Shown: positions 43,831 to 54,246, counted from the first letter of the stretch. The stretch is DNA of 64,000 bases from an uncultured Roseicyclus sp. (GCA_947489665.1 CANLEH010000002.1:589037-653036); one strand, 5' to 3'. Numbers and translations are program-made. The notes: generated by a model not told the origin, from the sequence alone.

Positions 43831-45011
43831 GAAACGACCCTCAGCTGGGGGCCATTAGACCGACGGCCCATTGCGTTAGCCAGCCTGCCAGCAACCGAAC
43901 CCGCCGCCCTTTGCACCGCCTCGTCCGCGAAATGGGCATAGCGTAGCGTGGTCTGCAGATTCCGGTGGCCCATGATCTCTTTCAACAAGAACGGATCAAT
44001 CCCACTCATCACTGCAACGCTGGCGTAGGTATGGCGCAAATCGTGCATCCTTACGTCATCGAGGCCCGCTGCGTGTTTCACTCTTAGCCAAGTCTTCTGC
44101 AGGTTCACTAGATGTCCGTCGGGCTTTTCACCGAGGATCACGTATGGGTTCCCTTCCATGCGCGGTAAAGACATCAGGATGACATACGCTTCACGCGGCA
44201 GCGGTATGCGCCGCCGCCCCGTCTTACTGTCCGGCAACTCGAGGTGATGCGGCGTCACGTAGTCCCATTGCAGCGTTAGGATTTCACCGAGGCGGCAACC
44301 TGTCAGGATCAATAGCGAAATCGCGGCGACCGCGTATTGGGTTTCCTCACCGCTTTCCAAAACGTCGGCCAATACTTGTCCCAGGCGGGCTTGTTCGTCT
44401 TCGGACAGATACCGCTTCTTTTCTTCTTCGCGGAACTTGCGGATGCGGCGCGCTGGATTGGAACCATCTCGGCGTAGCCCCCAATCCTCGGCCAGGTTAA
44501 ACATCTTCGAAAGCATCGCCACACACCGGTTCGCTGTATAGGGACGGTCCCGGAGGCCGTGATGAAACGCCACCACATCGGCCCGCAAGACGTCCCCTAT
44601 CTTTCGACTGCCGAAGTGCGGTCTGACGCAATTGTTGACGTAGGCTTTGTAGGCTTTCTGCGTCGTCGGCTTACAGTGATGCGCCACATATTCGGTCAGG
44701 AACCGATCACACAGCGACGCCACGGTCGGTTCACGATGTTTCCGCCGCCGATCCTCCGCCGGGTTTTCACCCCGAGCAACGTCTCCCAATAGCTTTCTTG
44801 CCTCAGCCCGGGCTTGGTCCGCCGTTAGGACGCCATGGGGGCCAATGGTGCGCCGCCGAGACCGCCCACCTGCCCGGTATTGCACGAGGTAGGATTTTCG
44901 GCCCGATGGCATCACGCGAAGACCGAAACCGGACAAGTCTTTGTCCCAGACAAAGTACTCGTTCGCGGTGATTTCCAACTGTTCGACGGATCGCTTTGTG
45001 AGCCTCTTCAT
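43827..45011 (-). CDS. Tyrosine-type integrase (P4-like, tRNA-Asn specific)
   Basis: A 394-residue phage-P4-type integrase. The arm-type DNA-binding domain is N-terminal (VWDKDLSGFGLRVMPSGRKSYLVQYR). The catalytic domain has Arg240 (GCRLGEIL), Lys263, His323 and Arg326 (HDLRHTYAS), His349 (GHRNLQTT) and Tyr358 (LRYAH), all present. The start MKRLTKRS is preferred over an upstream frame whose extension is Phe/Cys-rich. It lies at the attR end, far from the intact tRNA. It is translated just ahead of the unknown coupled gene. Confidence 0.93.
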   Translation of the reverse strand: MKRLTKRSVEQLEITANEYFVWDKDLSGFGLRVMPSGRKSYLVQYRAGGRSRRRTIGPHGVLTADQARAEARKLLGDVARGENPAEDRRRKHREPTVASLCDRFLTEYVAHHCKPTTQKAYKAYVNNCVRPHFGSRKIGDVLRADVVAFHHGLRDRPYTANRCVAMLSKMFNLAEDWGLRRDGSNPARRIRKFREEEKKRYLSEDEQARLGQVLADVLESGEETQYAVAAISLLILTGCRLGEILTLQWDYVTPHHLELPDSKTGRRRIPLPREAYVILMSLPRMEGNPYVILGEKPDGHLVNLQKTWLRVKHAAGLDDVRMHDLRHTYASVAVMSGIDPFLLKEIMGHRNLQTTLRYAHFADEAVQRAAGSVAGRLANAMGRRSNGPQLRVVS

Positions 45012-45193
45012 CGCATCTACCCTCGCTACTCTACCGTTCATCTCGGAAGCACCACGGAAGCACCAGAACCGAAAAACTAGGGTATTGGGTGGGACAGGAT
45101 CGCACTGACCGTCAACAGAAAATTGTTTCCTTACATGCATTTACCGTAAGACAGAGCAACCGGGCGAAAACCGTCGAAATCGACTTCTGGCCT

Positions 45194-45242
45194 CTGTTAA
45201 TCAATTGGTCGTAGGTTCGATCCCTACCGCCGGAGCCAATTT
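45194..45242 (+). repeat. attR: 49-bp copy of the tRNA-Asn 3' end
   Basis: A perfect 49-bp copy of the anticodon-loop-to-CCA part of tRNA-Asn plus ATTT, with different sequence on both sides. The 5' part of the tRNA is missing here, so this is the right attachment-site relic and not a second tRNA gene. Confidence 0.92.
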
Positions 45243-45639
45243 TCCCAGTAATACCTGAAGCTTTTTGGCGTTGTGAATTTCGCAAGCACGCTAAGCCGTG
45301 TTCATCGCAAACCGCTTTCGAATGCTTTGTTTCGCGCGAACGCAGGCCATTTTTCCAATGATGGTTCCCTCGATTGTCTGTGTGAGCGAGGCGGTTGTAG
45401 CCAAAACCAAGTGACTCACCCAGACTTGGGCGGAGCTTCAAAAGGCCCACTGTCCAATGGCCCAGAAAAGCGGCAGGCTGTAACGAGAATTTACAGCCAC
45501 ACACCCAAATTTGTAAATTTTGTCACAAAACGATCTTCCGCGAGTGGTGCGTCGTGGATTATAAAAGTTTCGTCCGCCATGGTTTGCGCGAGCTTTTGTG
45601 CGGGAGGATGCGCAAACGCTTAAACCATGGGAGGAATAC
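45243..45639. other. Gene-poor leader upstream of the ABC-transporter operon
   Basis: No gene is supported in these ~397 bases. They hold a 13-base palindrome TTTTGT-C-ACAAAA (45518-45530) next to an AAATTTG direct repeat, possible operator sequence. A GGAGGAA ribosome-binding site lies just before the substrate-binding-protein start. Promoter elements cannot be placed with confidence. Confidence 0.5.
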
Positions 45640-46998
45640 ATGAGTTTTTCGAAAGTCTCGCGTCGCGGGGTCATGAAGACCGGCGCCGCAACGGGTGTTG
45701 CTTTGGCAGCACCGACCCTGTTTACCGGAGCAGTTTGGGCCGACGGCCATACCGGTTTCACCAACGCACCAGGCGATAGCTCGGTTACTCTGGGCTTTAA
45801 CGTGCCTCAGACCGGTGCCTACGCTGACGAGGGTGCGGACGAACTGCGCGCTTATCAGCTGGCCGTTCAGCACCTGAACGGTGAAGGCGATGGTGGCATG
45901 CTGAACACCTTCTCCGAGCGCAATCTCGACGGCACCGGCATTCTTGGCCGCCGCGTCGAATTTGTGACCGGTGACACGCAAACCAACTCCGACGCCGCAC
46001 GTGCATCTGCGCGTTCGATGATCGAGCGTGATGGCGCGATCATGATCACTGGTGGTTCGTCCTCTGGTGTGGCTGTGGCCGTTCAGGGCCTGTGTCAGGA
46101 TGCTGGCGTGATCTTCATGGCGGGTCTGACCCACGCCAATGACACGACCGGTAAAGACCGCCGTGCCAACGGTTTCCGTCACTTCTTCAACACGGAGATG
46201 ACTGGCTCGGCGCTCGCGCCGATCCTCGAAGGCCTCTACGGCTCGGACCGTCGCGCCTACCACCTGACCGCCGACTATAACTGGGGTTGGAGCCAGGAGC
46301 GGTCGATCCGCACCTACACCGAAAACCTTGGCTGGGAGACGGTGAACTCGGTCCTCACGCCCGTGGGCGCGGGCGACTTCTCGTCCTACCTCACACCGGT
46401 GGCGAACTCGGGCGCCGACGTGCTGATCCTGAACCACTACGGTGGCGACATGGTCAACTCGCTCACGCAGGCCGTGCAGTTCGGTCTGCGCGACATGCAG
46501 GCGAACGGCAAGGACTTCGCCGTTGTGGTTCCGCTCTTCTCGCGTCTGATGGCGCAGGGTGCCGGCTCCGCGATTGCCAACATCCACGGTTCGACCAACT
46601 GGCACTGGTCCCTGCCCGACGAAGGCAGCCAGGCGTTCACACGCTCGTTCGGCACCGCGTACGGCTTCCCGCCGTCGCAGGCCGCCCATACCTGCTACGT
46701 GCAGACGCTGCTTTATGCAGACGCGGTCACGCGGGCCGGTTCGTTCAACCCCTGTGCGGTTGTCGAAGCGCTCGAAGGGTTCGAGTTCGACGGTCTGGGC
46801 AACGGCCCGACCCTTTACCGTGCCGAAGACCACCAGTGCTTCAAGGACGTGCTGGTTGTGCGTGGTAAAGAGAACCCGGACAACGAGTATGACCTTCTCG
46901 AAATCGTGGAAGTTACGGCCCGTGACCAGGTCACCTATGCCGTCGACCACCCCGACTTCGTCGAGGGCCAGCTCGGCTCCTGTAACCCGGGCGCGTAA
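45640..46998 (+). CDS. Periplasmic substrate-binding protein of a branched-chain amino-acid-type ABC importer
   Basis: A 452-residue precursor with a Tat signal peptide (VSRRGVMKTG then hydrophobic to WADGH) and a Peripla_BP_6-type ligand-binding fold. The mature part opens SSVTLGFNVPQTGAYADEGADEL, then IMITGGSSSGVAVAVQGLCQDAGVIFMAG, the usual first-lobe hinge, and YNWGWSQERSIRTY. Such proteins bind branched amino acids, urea, amides or other small molecules; sequence alone does not fix the ligand. ATG is preceded by GGAGGAA. It is the first of five genes for one transporter. Confidence 0.9.
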   Translation: MSFSKVSRRGVMKTGAATGVALAAPTLFTGAVWADGHTGFTNAPGDSSVTLGFNVPQTGAYADEGADELRAYQLAVQHLNGEGDGGMLNTFSERNLDGTGILGRRVEFVTGDTQTNSDAARASARSMIERDGAIMITGGSSSGVAVAVQGLCQDAGVIFMAGLTHANDTTGKDRRANGFRHFFNTEMTGSALAPILEGLYGSDRRAYHLTADYNWGWSQERSIRTYTENLGWETVNSVLTPVGAGDFSSYLTPVANSGADVLILNHYGGDMVNSLTQAVQFGLRDMQANGKDFAVVVPLFSRLMAQGAGSAIANIHGSTNWHWSLPDEGSQAFTRSFGTAYGFPPSQAAHTCYVQTLLYADAVTRAGSFNPCAVVEALEGFEFDGLGNGPTLYRAEDHQCFKDVLVVRGKENPDNEYDLLEIVEVTARDQVTYAVDHPDFVEGQLGSCNPGA

Positions 46999-47020
46999 GC
47001 CCAGGGCTATCAAACCATTC

Positions 47021-47048
47021 GATCCGGGCGCCATGCTGCGCCCGGATC
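47021..47048 (+). promoter_or_regulatory. Intercistronic hairpin
   Basis: A perfect 11-bp stem (GATCCGGGCGC / GCGCCCGGATC) with loop CATGCT lies between the binding-protein gene and the permease genes, with no T-run after it. It may stabilise the upstream mRNA and keep the binding protein more abundant than the permease. Confidence 0.6.
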
Positions 47049-47104
47049 TACTCTGACACTGCGCGCCTTGTGTGCAGCGCAGCTTTTTTGGGGATCCAGG
47101 GACA

Positions 47105-48136
47105 ATGGAATCGATCATCCTTCAGTTGCTGAACGGATTGGACAAGGGGTCGGCCTATGCGCTGATCGCACTTGGCCTGACGCTCATCTTCGGCACGCTT
47201 GGTGTTGTGAACTTCGCCCACGGCGCACTTTTCATGATGGGCGCGTTCATTGCGGTTACGCTGAACATGCTGTTTGGCATTTCGTTCGAGGTTGAGGATC
47301 CGACGCGGACCGACTTCCTTGGCAATGTGATGATGGTCGACACGCCCTACGTCGTTTACTGGTTCGGAGAAGGTGTCGGCAATTGGTTGATTGACTGGTC
47401 CGTCCCAATCTCGGTCGTGGTTGCCATCCCAGTCATGGCGCTGATCGGGATCGCGATGGAACGGGGCCTGATCCGGTTCTTCTACAAGCGTCCCCATGCT
47501 GACCAGATCCTTGTGACGTTCGGCCTGGCCATCGTCCTGCAGGAAATCATCAAGGCCTTCTACGGCGCCAACCCGATCCCGACCCCAGCACCCGAGGCGT
47601 TTGTGGGTTCGTTCGATGTGGGCCAGCTTCTTGGCTTCGACCCGTTCGCAGTCATGTATCCCTATTGGCGCCTCGTCTACTTCTTCTTTGCTGCGCTGAT
47701 CATCGGCCTTGTCTTTGCCTTCCTGCAATTCACCACCTTCGGGATGGTTGTGCGCGCCGGGATGGCAGACCGGGAAACGGTCGGCCTACTGGGCATCGAC
47801 ATCGACAAGCGCTTCGTCACCATGTTCGCGATAGCCGCCATTGTGGCAGGGCTCGCGGGTGTGATGTACACGCCGATCCTGTCACCCAACTACCATATCG
47901 GGATGGACTTCCTTGTCCTGAGCTTCGTGGTGGTGGTCGTCGGCGGCATGGGGTCCCTGCCCGGCGCGGTCGCCGCGGGCTTCCTCTTGGGCATCCTGCA
48001 AAGCTTTGCCTCCATGTCGTGGATCATCGAGCTGATCCCGGGCATCAACCAGGTGGTTATCTACCTTGTCGCAATCGTCATTCTGCTGACCCGTCCGCGT
48101 GGCCTGATGGGCCGCAAGGGCGTGATGGAGGAATAA
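47105..48136 (+). CDS. livH: Branched-chain amino-acid-type ABC permease (LivH-like)
   Basis: A 343-residue inner-membrane permease of the LivH type. Signature pieces are [27 protein letters not shown] near residues 26-48, [24 protein letters not shown], and near the C terminus [28 protein letters not shown] with the EAA-like cytosolic loop for the ATPases. The ATG was chosen over an upstream in-frame start in line with the family. It is the first permease and follows a hairpin. Confidence 0.93.
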   Translation: MESIILQLLNGLDKGSAYALIALGLTLIFGTLGVVNFAHGALFMMGAFIAVTLNMLFGISFEVEDPTRTDFLGNVMMVDTPYVVYWFGEGVGNWLIDWSVPISVVVAIPVMALIGIAMERGLIRFFYKRPHADQILVTFGLAIVLQEIIKAFYGANPIPTPAPEAFVGSFDVGQLLGFDPFAVMYPYWRLVYFFFAALIIGLVFAFLQFTTFGMVVRAGMADRETVGLLGIDIDKRFVTMFAIAAIVAGLAGVMYTPILSPNYHIGMDFLVLSFVVVVVGGMGSLPGAVAAGFLLGILQSFASMSWIIELIPGINQVVIYLVAIVILLTRPRGLMGRKGVMEE

Positions 48137-48140
48137 GAAC

Positions 48141-49355
48141 ATGCTGGGTCTGAACGCAAAAGACGCACGCCTCTACATCATTGTGTTGGTGATGCTGATC
48201 TTCGCCCCCTTCTTCCTCAACCCCTTCCCTGAAACCTCGGGGCTTGCGCAATTCAATGCAGGCTACCCCGACATGATGCAGCGGCTGGTGATCTTTGGCC
48301 TGTTTGCGGTGGGCTTCAACATCCTCTTCGGTCTGACGGGGTATCTGTCCTTCGGTCACGCCGCCTTCCTGGGTGTGGGCTCCTACGCTGGGGTCTGGAT
48401 GTTCAAACTTTTGACGATGAACGTCCTTCCCGCCTTGATTGTATCCACCATTGCGGCGGGCCTGTTCTCCCTGCTGATCGGGTACATCTCCTTGCGGCGC
48501 TCGGGCATCTATTTCTCGATCCTGACACTGGCTTTTGCGCAGATGTGTTACAGCCTTGCCTATTCGGTTCTGACCCCCATCACCGGCGGCGAAACCGGGC
48601 TGCAGCTGGCCCTCGATGATCCGCGCATCATCGGCACCCAGCAAACGGCCGAGGGCAATATCCCTGTGCCGCATCTCTTTGGCCTGCCAATGAACAGCAA
48701 CACAACGTTGGACCTGGGCGCGTGGTCGTTCACCTTCTCGGTCGGATACTACTTTGCTGCCGTTATCTTCGCGCTTGCCTTCTACTTCACGATCCGCCTG
48801 TTCCGGTCGCCCTTTGGCCTGATGCTGCGCGCAGTGAAATCGAACCAAAGCCGGATGAGCTACACTGGCCTCAACGCCCGGCCCTACACGCTGGCAGCCT
48901 TCGTGATTTCCGGCATGTTTGCGGGCCTTGCAGGCGGCCTGATGGTCTCCATGGACCCGCTGGCGGGTGCCGAGCGGATGCTGTGGACAGCCTCTGGCGA
49001 GGTCGTTCTGATGACCATTCTGGGCGGTGTTGGCACGTTGATCGGCCCGATCCTGGGCGCGGGTGTGATCACCTATCTTGAGGCGATCGTGTCCACCATC
49101 AACTCGACCATCCTTCATGAATGGTTCAGTGGCCTGCCAGACGGTCTGGAAAACTTCATGGTCAACATCCTCTACCCCTTCGTGGGCAAAGGCTGGCACC
49201 TGACCCTTGGCCTGGTGTTCATGACGGTCGTGATCTTCCTGCCGGGTGGAATCGTCGAAGGCGGACGCAGGATTTACGGCTTGTTCAGCCGCAAACGCCG
49301 CCAATCCGACGCAACGCCCCCAAATGCAGCCGCCCAACCGGGCCCCGGTGAGTAA
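48141..49355 (+). CDS. livM: Branched-chain amino-acid-type ABC permease (LivM-like)
   Basis: A 404-residue second permease subunit. The core LivM segment is [25 protein letters not shown] near 54-74, with [27 protein letters not shown] and, near the end, the ATPase-contact [27 protein letters not shown]. The gene starts 4 bases after LivH and its C-terminal 20 residues are charged and Pro-rich. It is a heteromeric pore partner of LivH. Confidence 0.92.
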   Translation: MLGLNAKDARLYIIVLVMLIFAPFFLNPFPETSGLAQFNAGYPDMMQRLVIFGLFAVGFNILFGLTGYLSFGHAAFLGVGSYAGVWMFKLLTMNVLPALIVSTIAAGLFSLLIGYISLRRSGIYFSILTLAFAQMCYSLAYSVLTPITGGETGLQLALDDPRIIGTQQTAEGNIPVPHLFGLPMNSNTTLDLGAWSFTFSVGYYFAAVIFALAFYFTIRLFRSPFGLMLRAVKSNQSRMSYTGLNARPYTLAAFVISGMFAGLAGGLMVSMDPLAGAERMLWTASGEVVLMTILGGVGTLIGPILGAGVITYLEAIVSTINSTILHEWFSGLPDGLENFMVNILYPFVGKGWHLTLGLVFMTVVIFLPGGIVEGGRRIYGLFSRKRRQSDATPPNAAAQPGPGE

Positions 49356-49366
49356 GGAGAGGACGG

Positions 49367-50125
49367 ATGGGAATTCTTGAAGTCCAGAACATCAATAAGC
49401 GCTTTGGCGGCCTTCAAGCCTTGGGCAATGTGAACCTCGAGGTTCAGGAAGGCAGCTGCCACGCGATCATCGGACCAAACGGGGCAGGCAAATCGACCTT
49501 GCTGAACGTGCTGGTCGGCAAGCTGATCCCGGATACAGGATCGGTAACGTTCGAGGAAAAGAACGTCCTTGGCCGCAAGCCGCACGAGATCAACCAGATG
49601 GGTATCAGCCGTGTGTTCCAAACGCCTGAGATTTTCGGTGATCTTACGGTGATGGAGAATATGCTGATCCCTTGCCTCGCCCGGCGTGACGGATCGTACA
49701 GCCTGAAGGCGTTCATCAGCATCCCTTCGGAAAAGGCACTCAACACTGAGGCCGAAGAAATGCTGGACGAGGTCAACATGCTCGAAAAGCGGGACATGCA
49801 GGCAAGTTCCCTCTCGCGCGGCGACAAGCGGCGTCTGGAAATGGCCATGTGTCTTGTTCAGCAACCGCGCCTTCTGCTGCTGGACGAGCCGACCGCTGGT
49901 ATGGCGCGCGCCGACACCAACAACACGATCGAGCTCCTCAAAGAGATTAAGGACAAGCGCAACATCACTATGGCGATCATCGAGCATGACATGCACGTGG
50001 TCTTCTCGCTTGCCGACCGGATCACGGTGCTCGCACAAGGCACACCGTTGGTGGAGGACACGCCCGAAAACATCAAAGGCCATCCCAAGGTGCGCGAAGC
50101 CTATCTTGGCGAAGCGCAGGTCTGA
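49367..50125 (+). CDS. livG: ABC-transporter ATP-binding protein (LivG-like)
   Basis: A 252-residue nucleotide-binding subunit. Walker A is GPNGAGKST near 36-44, the signature loop SLSRGDKRRLEMAM near 143-157, Walker B LLLLDEPTAGMAR near 166-178, and the switch His in IIEHDMHVVFS near 203. The LSRGD signature is a variant of the LSGGQ consensus, seen in this family as LSxGDxRR. It works as a heterodimer with the LivF-like subunit. Confidence 0.93.
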   Translation: MGILEVQNINKRFGGLQALGNVNLEVQEGSCHAIIGPNGAGKSTLLNVLVGKLIPDTGSVTFEEKNVLGRKPHEINQMGISRVFQTPEIFGDLTVMENMLIPCLARRDGSYSLKAFISIPSEKALNTEAEEMLDEVNMLEKRDMQASSLSRGDKRRLEMAMCLVQQPRLLLLDEPTAGMARADTNNTIELLKEIKDKRNITMAIIEHDMHVVFSLADRITVLAQGTPLVEDTPENIKGHPKVREAYLGEAQV

Positions 50126-50140
50126 GGAAGGGACAAGGAC

Positions 50141-50896
<756 letters not shown>

Positions 50897-50920
50897 GGGA
50901 TCTCGCCGTTAGAAGTCACA

Positions 50921-50946
50921 CGGCCCGTGGCACGTTCCGCGGGCCG
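50921..50946 (+). terminator. Likely terminator after the ABC importer operon
   Basis: A 7-bp stem CGGCCCG / CGGGCCG with a 12-base loop is followed by ATTTCTGTT. It probably separates the ABC operon from the LysR gene on the same strand. Confidence 0.6.
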
Positions 50947-51013
50947 ATTTCTGTTGAAGTCCCGCTTACAACCTGCGCGTATTTCGGCGAAATACCGTAA
51001 GCCTGACTTTCAC

Positions 51014-51898
51014 ATGACTATACGCCTTCTCAAGACACTGGTGGCCGTCGCTGATACCAAGACCTTCAGCGCAGCGGCCGAAGCCGTGCACGTCACCCAT
51101 GCTGCCGTCAGCCAGCAGATGCGCACGCTTGAGGATGATCTTGGCCTTGCCTTGTTTGACCGCTCAAAACGCACCCCGACCCTGACGCCTGCGGGCCAAC
51201 AGGTGGTCGAACGGGCCCGCCGTTTGATTGTGGACTATGACGGGTTGGTCGATGCCGTTCTTTCGGATGACGGACTGAATGGCACATTCAAACTGGGTGC
51301 TTTGCGGACCACATTGACGGGATTGACACCACAGGCCATGGCCATTCTCAAAGCCCGTTTCCCCGAGGTTGGTCTGCACATCCGAACCGGGCTGACCAGC
51401 GCGCTTCTCGCTGATCTGCAACGCGGCGATCTGGATGCAGCCATCACTTCAAAACCGCACCTTCTGCCAACCGGTCTCACCTTCCATGAGCTTGCCCATG
51501 AACCGCTGGAACTGATCGCCTCCCCCGATGAACACCATGACGATCCTCTCCTCCTGCTTGCGAGCCGACCCTATATCCGGTTCAACCGCAACGCGGTCGT
51601 CGGCACGCTGATTGACAATTGGATCATTGAGCAGGGCGTGGAGGTTCGGGAGACGATGGAACTCGACAGTCCGGAGGCCATCACCAGCATGGTGCATGCA
51701 AATCTGGGCGTCTCGATCCTGCCTAGACTTGCCGTGTCACCTGCCGAGGCGGCACCAGTCAAACGCATTCGACTTGGGGCCGACGCGCCCGAGCGGATCG
51801 TCGGGTTGGCGCACGCCGTGCCAGCCCTGAAATCCAAAGCCATCCACGAGGTTCTGAGCGCCCTGAGGCATGTCATCGGAAATGCCGATGACGCCTGA
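51014..51898 (+). CDS. LysR-family transcriptional regulator
   Basis: A 294-residue LysR regulator: an N-terminal winged helix-turn-helix (TFSAAAEAVHVTHAAVSQQMRTLEDDLGLALFDRS, residues ~17-52) and a periplasmic-binding-protein-like effector domain (about 90-290). It lies between the ABC importer and a permease, so it likely responds to the imported compound or its metabolite and controls this island. An in-frame longer start adds 29 basic residues and was not used. Confidence 0.92.
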   Translation: MTIRLLKTLVAVADTKTFSAAAEAVHVTHAAVSQQMRTLEDDLGLALFDRSKRTPTLTPAGQQVVERARRLIVDYDGLVDAVLSDDGLNGTFKLGALRTTLTGLTPQAMAILKARFPEVGLHIRTGLTSALLADLQRGDLDAAITSKPHLLPTGLTFHELAHEPLELIASPDEHHDDPLLLLASRPYIRFNRNAVVGTLIDNWIIEQGVEVRETMELDSPEAITSMVHANLGVSILPRLAVSPAEAAPVKRIRLGADAPERIVGLAHAVPALKSKAIHEVLSALRHVIGNADDA

Positions 51899-52628
51899 GA
51901 CCATCCTTTTCCTAGTTGCTGGCGCTTGCGCTGGCGGATTTATCAACGGACTGTCGGGAACCGGTACGGCATTGTTTGCATTGGGATTTTACCTTGTGGT
52001 GCTGGATCCGGTTACCGCTGTGGCTATCGTGGCATTGATGTCGGTTGTCGCGGGCATCCAAGGGCTGTGGGTTGTGCGCCATGCCATTCTTGACCATCCC
52101 AAACGGCTGTTGCGCTTTGCCCTGCCCGGTTTGATTGGCGTGCCCGTTGGCGTCTGGTTGCTGAGTGGCCTGGACACAAGCGTTTTGCGGCTGGGAGTAG
52201 CGGCGTTCCTGATCCTTTACGGCGGCTACTTCGCCTTTCGCAAAGCCTTGCCCGCGTTCTCGAGCCCGACCCCGGTGATCGACAGCATAGTCGGCGGGTT
52301 GGGTGGGGTTCTTGGTGGTGCAGCGGGCATGTCGGGCGCCCTGCCGTCGATGTGGATGTCATTGCGTCCATGGACAAAGTTCGAAACCCGCGCCGTTCTG
52401 CAGCCGTTCAACATGGTCATGCTCGTCACGACGGTGACACTGCTGTTCTTTCGCGGTGCCTATGACGGCGCGTTGCCAGCCCTGGCGATCACGATCCCAA
52501 GCGGCTTGCTTGCCGCCCAGATCGGCATCTTTGTCTTCAAGCGGCTCAGCGATACGGGCTTTCGGCGCGTTCTGATCTTGCTGTGCCTTGCCATGGGGAT
52601 CGGCGTCTTGCTGAGCGAGATCGTCTAG
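51888..52628 (+). CDS. TauE/SafE-family membrane permease
   Basis: A 246-residue membrane protein of the TauE/SafE (sulfite/sulfonate exporter) type with 7-8 helices. The double repeat is visible as AGGFINGLSGTGTALFALG near residues 13-31 and VDSIVGGLGGVLGGAAGMSGAL near 133-155. The gene overlaps the end of lysR by 11 bases in another frame; an earlier ATG 18 bases upstream is an alternative. It is convergent with the fumarase operon, sharing a CTAG stop. The transported compound is unknown. Confidence 0.85.
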   Translation: MTPETILFLVAGACAGGFINGLSGTGTALFALGFYLVVLDPVTAVAIVALMSVVAGIQGLWVVRHAILDHPKRLLRFALPGLIGVPVGVWLLSGLDTSVLRLGVAAFLILYGGYFAFRKALPAFSSPTPVIDSIVGGLGGVLGGAAGMSGALPSMWMSLRPWTKFETRAVLQPFNMVMLVTTVTLLFFRGAYDGALPALAITIPSGLLAAQIGIFVFKRLSDTGFRRVLILLCLAMGIGVLLSEIV

Positions 52629-53293
52629 ATCACTTCGTCCGTTCGGTCGTCGCTTTCGCCGTAGCGCTTCAAAACGGCGGGTTCGGTGCCCTCATAGACC
52701 CGCGCAACATTCTCGGCGATCTTGGCATTCTCGCGCTCAAACAAGCAATTTCCGTTCAGGTCTGAGGCCACAATGAACGGCCCCATGCGGTTGCATTTGA
52801 TTACCCACATCGCCTGCGCAAGGCCCAACTCCTCGTTCCAATGCACGGCTTCGACGTTCTCGACCCCGCGCCCCAGCAACGCGCCGGTGCCATAGCCAAC
52901 CGTGCTGAGATAAACGGCCCCGTTCGGCACGAAGTATTCCTTGTAGTCTTTCGACGACATCCCACCCTTGCCCACGATCAGCTTGGCACCCGTCTTTGCC
53001 ATCCACTCGGGCAACCACTTGGCAAAGCGGAACGATGCGGTGGCGGTCACGGCCCCCATGTCGAACGACCCGTCGGGATTGATCCGCGCGGCGGGTGAGC
53101 AATGGAAATTCGCGGCCGATTGCGACGGCAATTCCATGGGAATATTCGCCTGCTCTTCCAGTGCGCGCATGTAGACGCCCTCGCGCGCGGTGTACATCAG
53201 GCCAGACAAGTACACGACATCGCCGAGTCGCAGTTGAGCGATGTCTTCATCCGTCGGGGTTGTGGACAGTGTGATTTCCCGTGGTCCGGTCAT
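52625..53293 (-). CDS. Class-I fumarase/tartrate-dehydratase beta subunit
   Basis: A 222-residue beta subunit (the C-terminal half of single-chain class-I fumarases). The strand-rich DVVYLSGLMYTAREGVYMRALEE near 31-53, GPVTAxTASFRFAKWLPEWMAKTGAKLIVGKGGM near 85-120, and VGYGTGALL near 136 are typical. Together with the alpha subunit it holds the [4Fe-4S] cluster and interconverts fumarate and malate, or tartrate and oxaloacetate. The start overlaps the alpha stop by 4 bases. Confidence 0.88.
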   Translation of the reverse strand: MTGPREITLSTTPTDEDIAQLRLGDVVYLSGLMYTAREGVYMRALEEQANIPMELPSQSAANFHCSPAARINPDGSFDMGAVTATASFRFAKWLPEWMAKTGAKLIVGKGGMSSKDYKEYFVPNGAVYLSTVGYGTGALLGRGVENVEAVHWNEELGLAQAMWVIKCNRMGPFIVASDLNGNCLFERENAKIAENVARVYEGTEPAVLKRYGESDDRTDEVI

Positions 53294-54246
53294 TCCGCAG
53301 CCTCCCGCTGGGGTTCCCATTCCACCGTTTCACGGCGTTGATAGTCGGTGAACCAATCCGGGTCAGTGCGATGCTCAACCCGTCCATCCGCATGGATGCG
53401 CGCAACCGCCCGGCGCGACGACAGGCAAAAGGCGTGGACAGACATCGGCATGCCCCCGGTATGGCAGTAACCAACTTCAATGTTGCAGTCTATCACCATG
53501 TTTTTGCCCACAAATCCCATTGCACCCATGCCAATGGAATTGCCGAGCTCCTTGAACTCATCTTCCATCTCAGCGATGCGCGGGTCGCTGTTGCGACTGC
53601 CCACCGTGCGCAGGATCGAGGCGCGTTTGCCAAGCACCATGCAGGTGTCCTTTGAGCCGCCCAAACCAATCCCGATGATCGCAGGCTGACACGCTAAGCC
53701 CCTCTTCCCAAAGGCCATCAGACTGTCGAGGTAGAAGCGCTTGATCCCCTGAATGCCGTCTGACGGAAACAGCATTCGGTAGTCGGTGCCGAAAAGACCG
53801 CCCTTGTGGACGGTGATCAGGTCAATCCATTCGCCCTCGGGCTCAAAGCCATATTCGATCTCGGGTGCGCCAATCCCGACATTGTTGTTGTGATCCGTTC
53901 GCCACAACGGATGCACCCGGTTTGGGCGCAGCGGGACACCGTTCGTGGCGCTGGCCGTTGCACGGCGTAATGCAGCCTCTAGGGCCACCATGCCGCCTTC
54001 TACCCGCGCTTCATTCCCCATCTTCACGAACCAACGCGGCACGCCGGTATCGCCGCACATGGCGCGGCGGTCTTCCTTGGCGGCCTCGTAGTTGTCGAGC
54101 ATCGCTTTCAGGACGAACGATGACAGATCCCCATCCTCCGTCTCCGCCGCGCGTTTCAACCCGTCGAGGTAATCCTGCGGGATCTCAATGGCCGCCTTGT
54201 CCATGAGGGTTTCGGCCGTCTTCTGGATCAGTTGGATAGGTATCAT
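53290..54246 (-). CDS. Class-I fumarase/tartrate-dehydratase alpha subunit
   Basis: A 318-residue alpha subunit. Likely [4Fe-4S] ligands by family spacing are Cys64 (MCGDTGVPRW), Cys186 (LACQPAIIGIGLGGS) and Cys274 (HAFC). Substrate-contact segments are RTDHNNNVGIGAPEI and GLGGSKDTCM. Fumarase and tartrate dehydratase cannot be distinguished by eye. It is coupled to the flavoprotein gene by a 4-base overlap, which strongly favours fumarate as substrate. Confidence 0.88.
   Translation of the reverse strand: MIPIQLIQKTAETLMDKAAIEIPQDYLDGLKRAAETEDGDLSSFVLKAMLDNYEAAKEDRRAMCGDTGVPRWFVKMGNEARVEGGMVALEAALRRATASATNGVPLRPNRVHPLWRTDHNNNVGIGAPEIEYGFEPEGEWIDLITVHKGGLFGTDYRMLFPSDGIQGIKRFYLDSLMAFGKRGLACQPAIIGIGLGGSKDTCMVLGKRASILRTVGSRNSDPRIAEMEDEFKELGNSIGMGAMGFVGKNMVIDCNIEVGYCHTGGMPMSVHAFCLSSRRAVARIHADGRVEHRTDPDWFTDYQRRETVEWEPQREAAE

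Larger units (their letters stand above)
38328..45242. mobile_element. 6.9-kb tRNA-Asn integrative element with a SIR2-kinase cargo gene
   Basis: The segment is bounded by the 49-bp repeat in tRNA-Asn (left) and its copy (right). Between them lie a large cargo gene, a replication-initiator-like gene, an AlpA-like regulator, a coupled gene of unknown function and a tyrosine integrase. The cargo and integrase-side genes use more A/T-rich codons than the neighbouring chromosome, fitting lateral transfer. No capsid, conjugation or transposase genes are visible, so it is a minimal integrative or satellite-type element that probably relies on helpers to spread. Confidence 0.88.

Noticed and set aside
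45194..45242. Second tRNA-Asn gene at the right end of the element
   Set aside because: Only the 3' portion is present; the 5' acceptor strand and D arm are missing, so it is an attachment-site remnant.
45112..45504. 130-residue minus-strand frame with a GSGGRDRTYDQLINRG segment
   Set aside because: That peptide is the translation of the tRNA-Asn 3' end at attR; the frame spans attR and is a chance reading.
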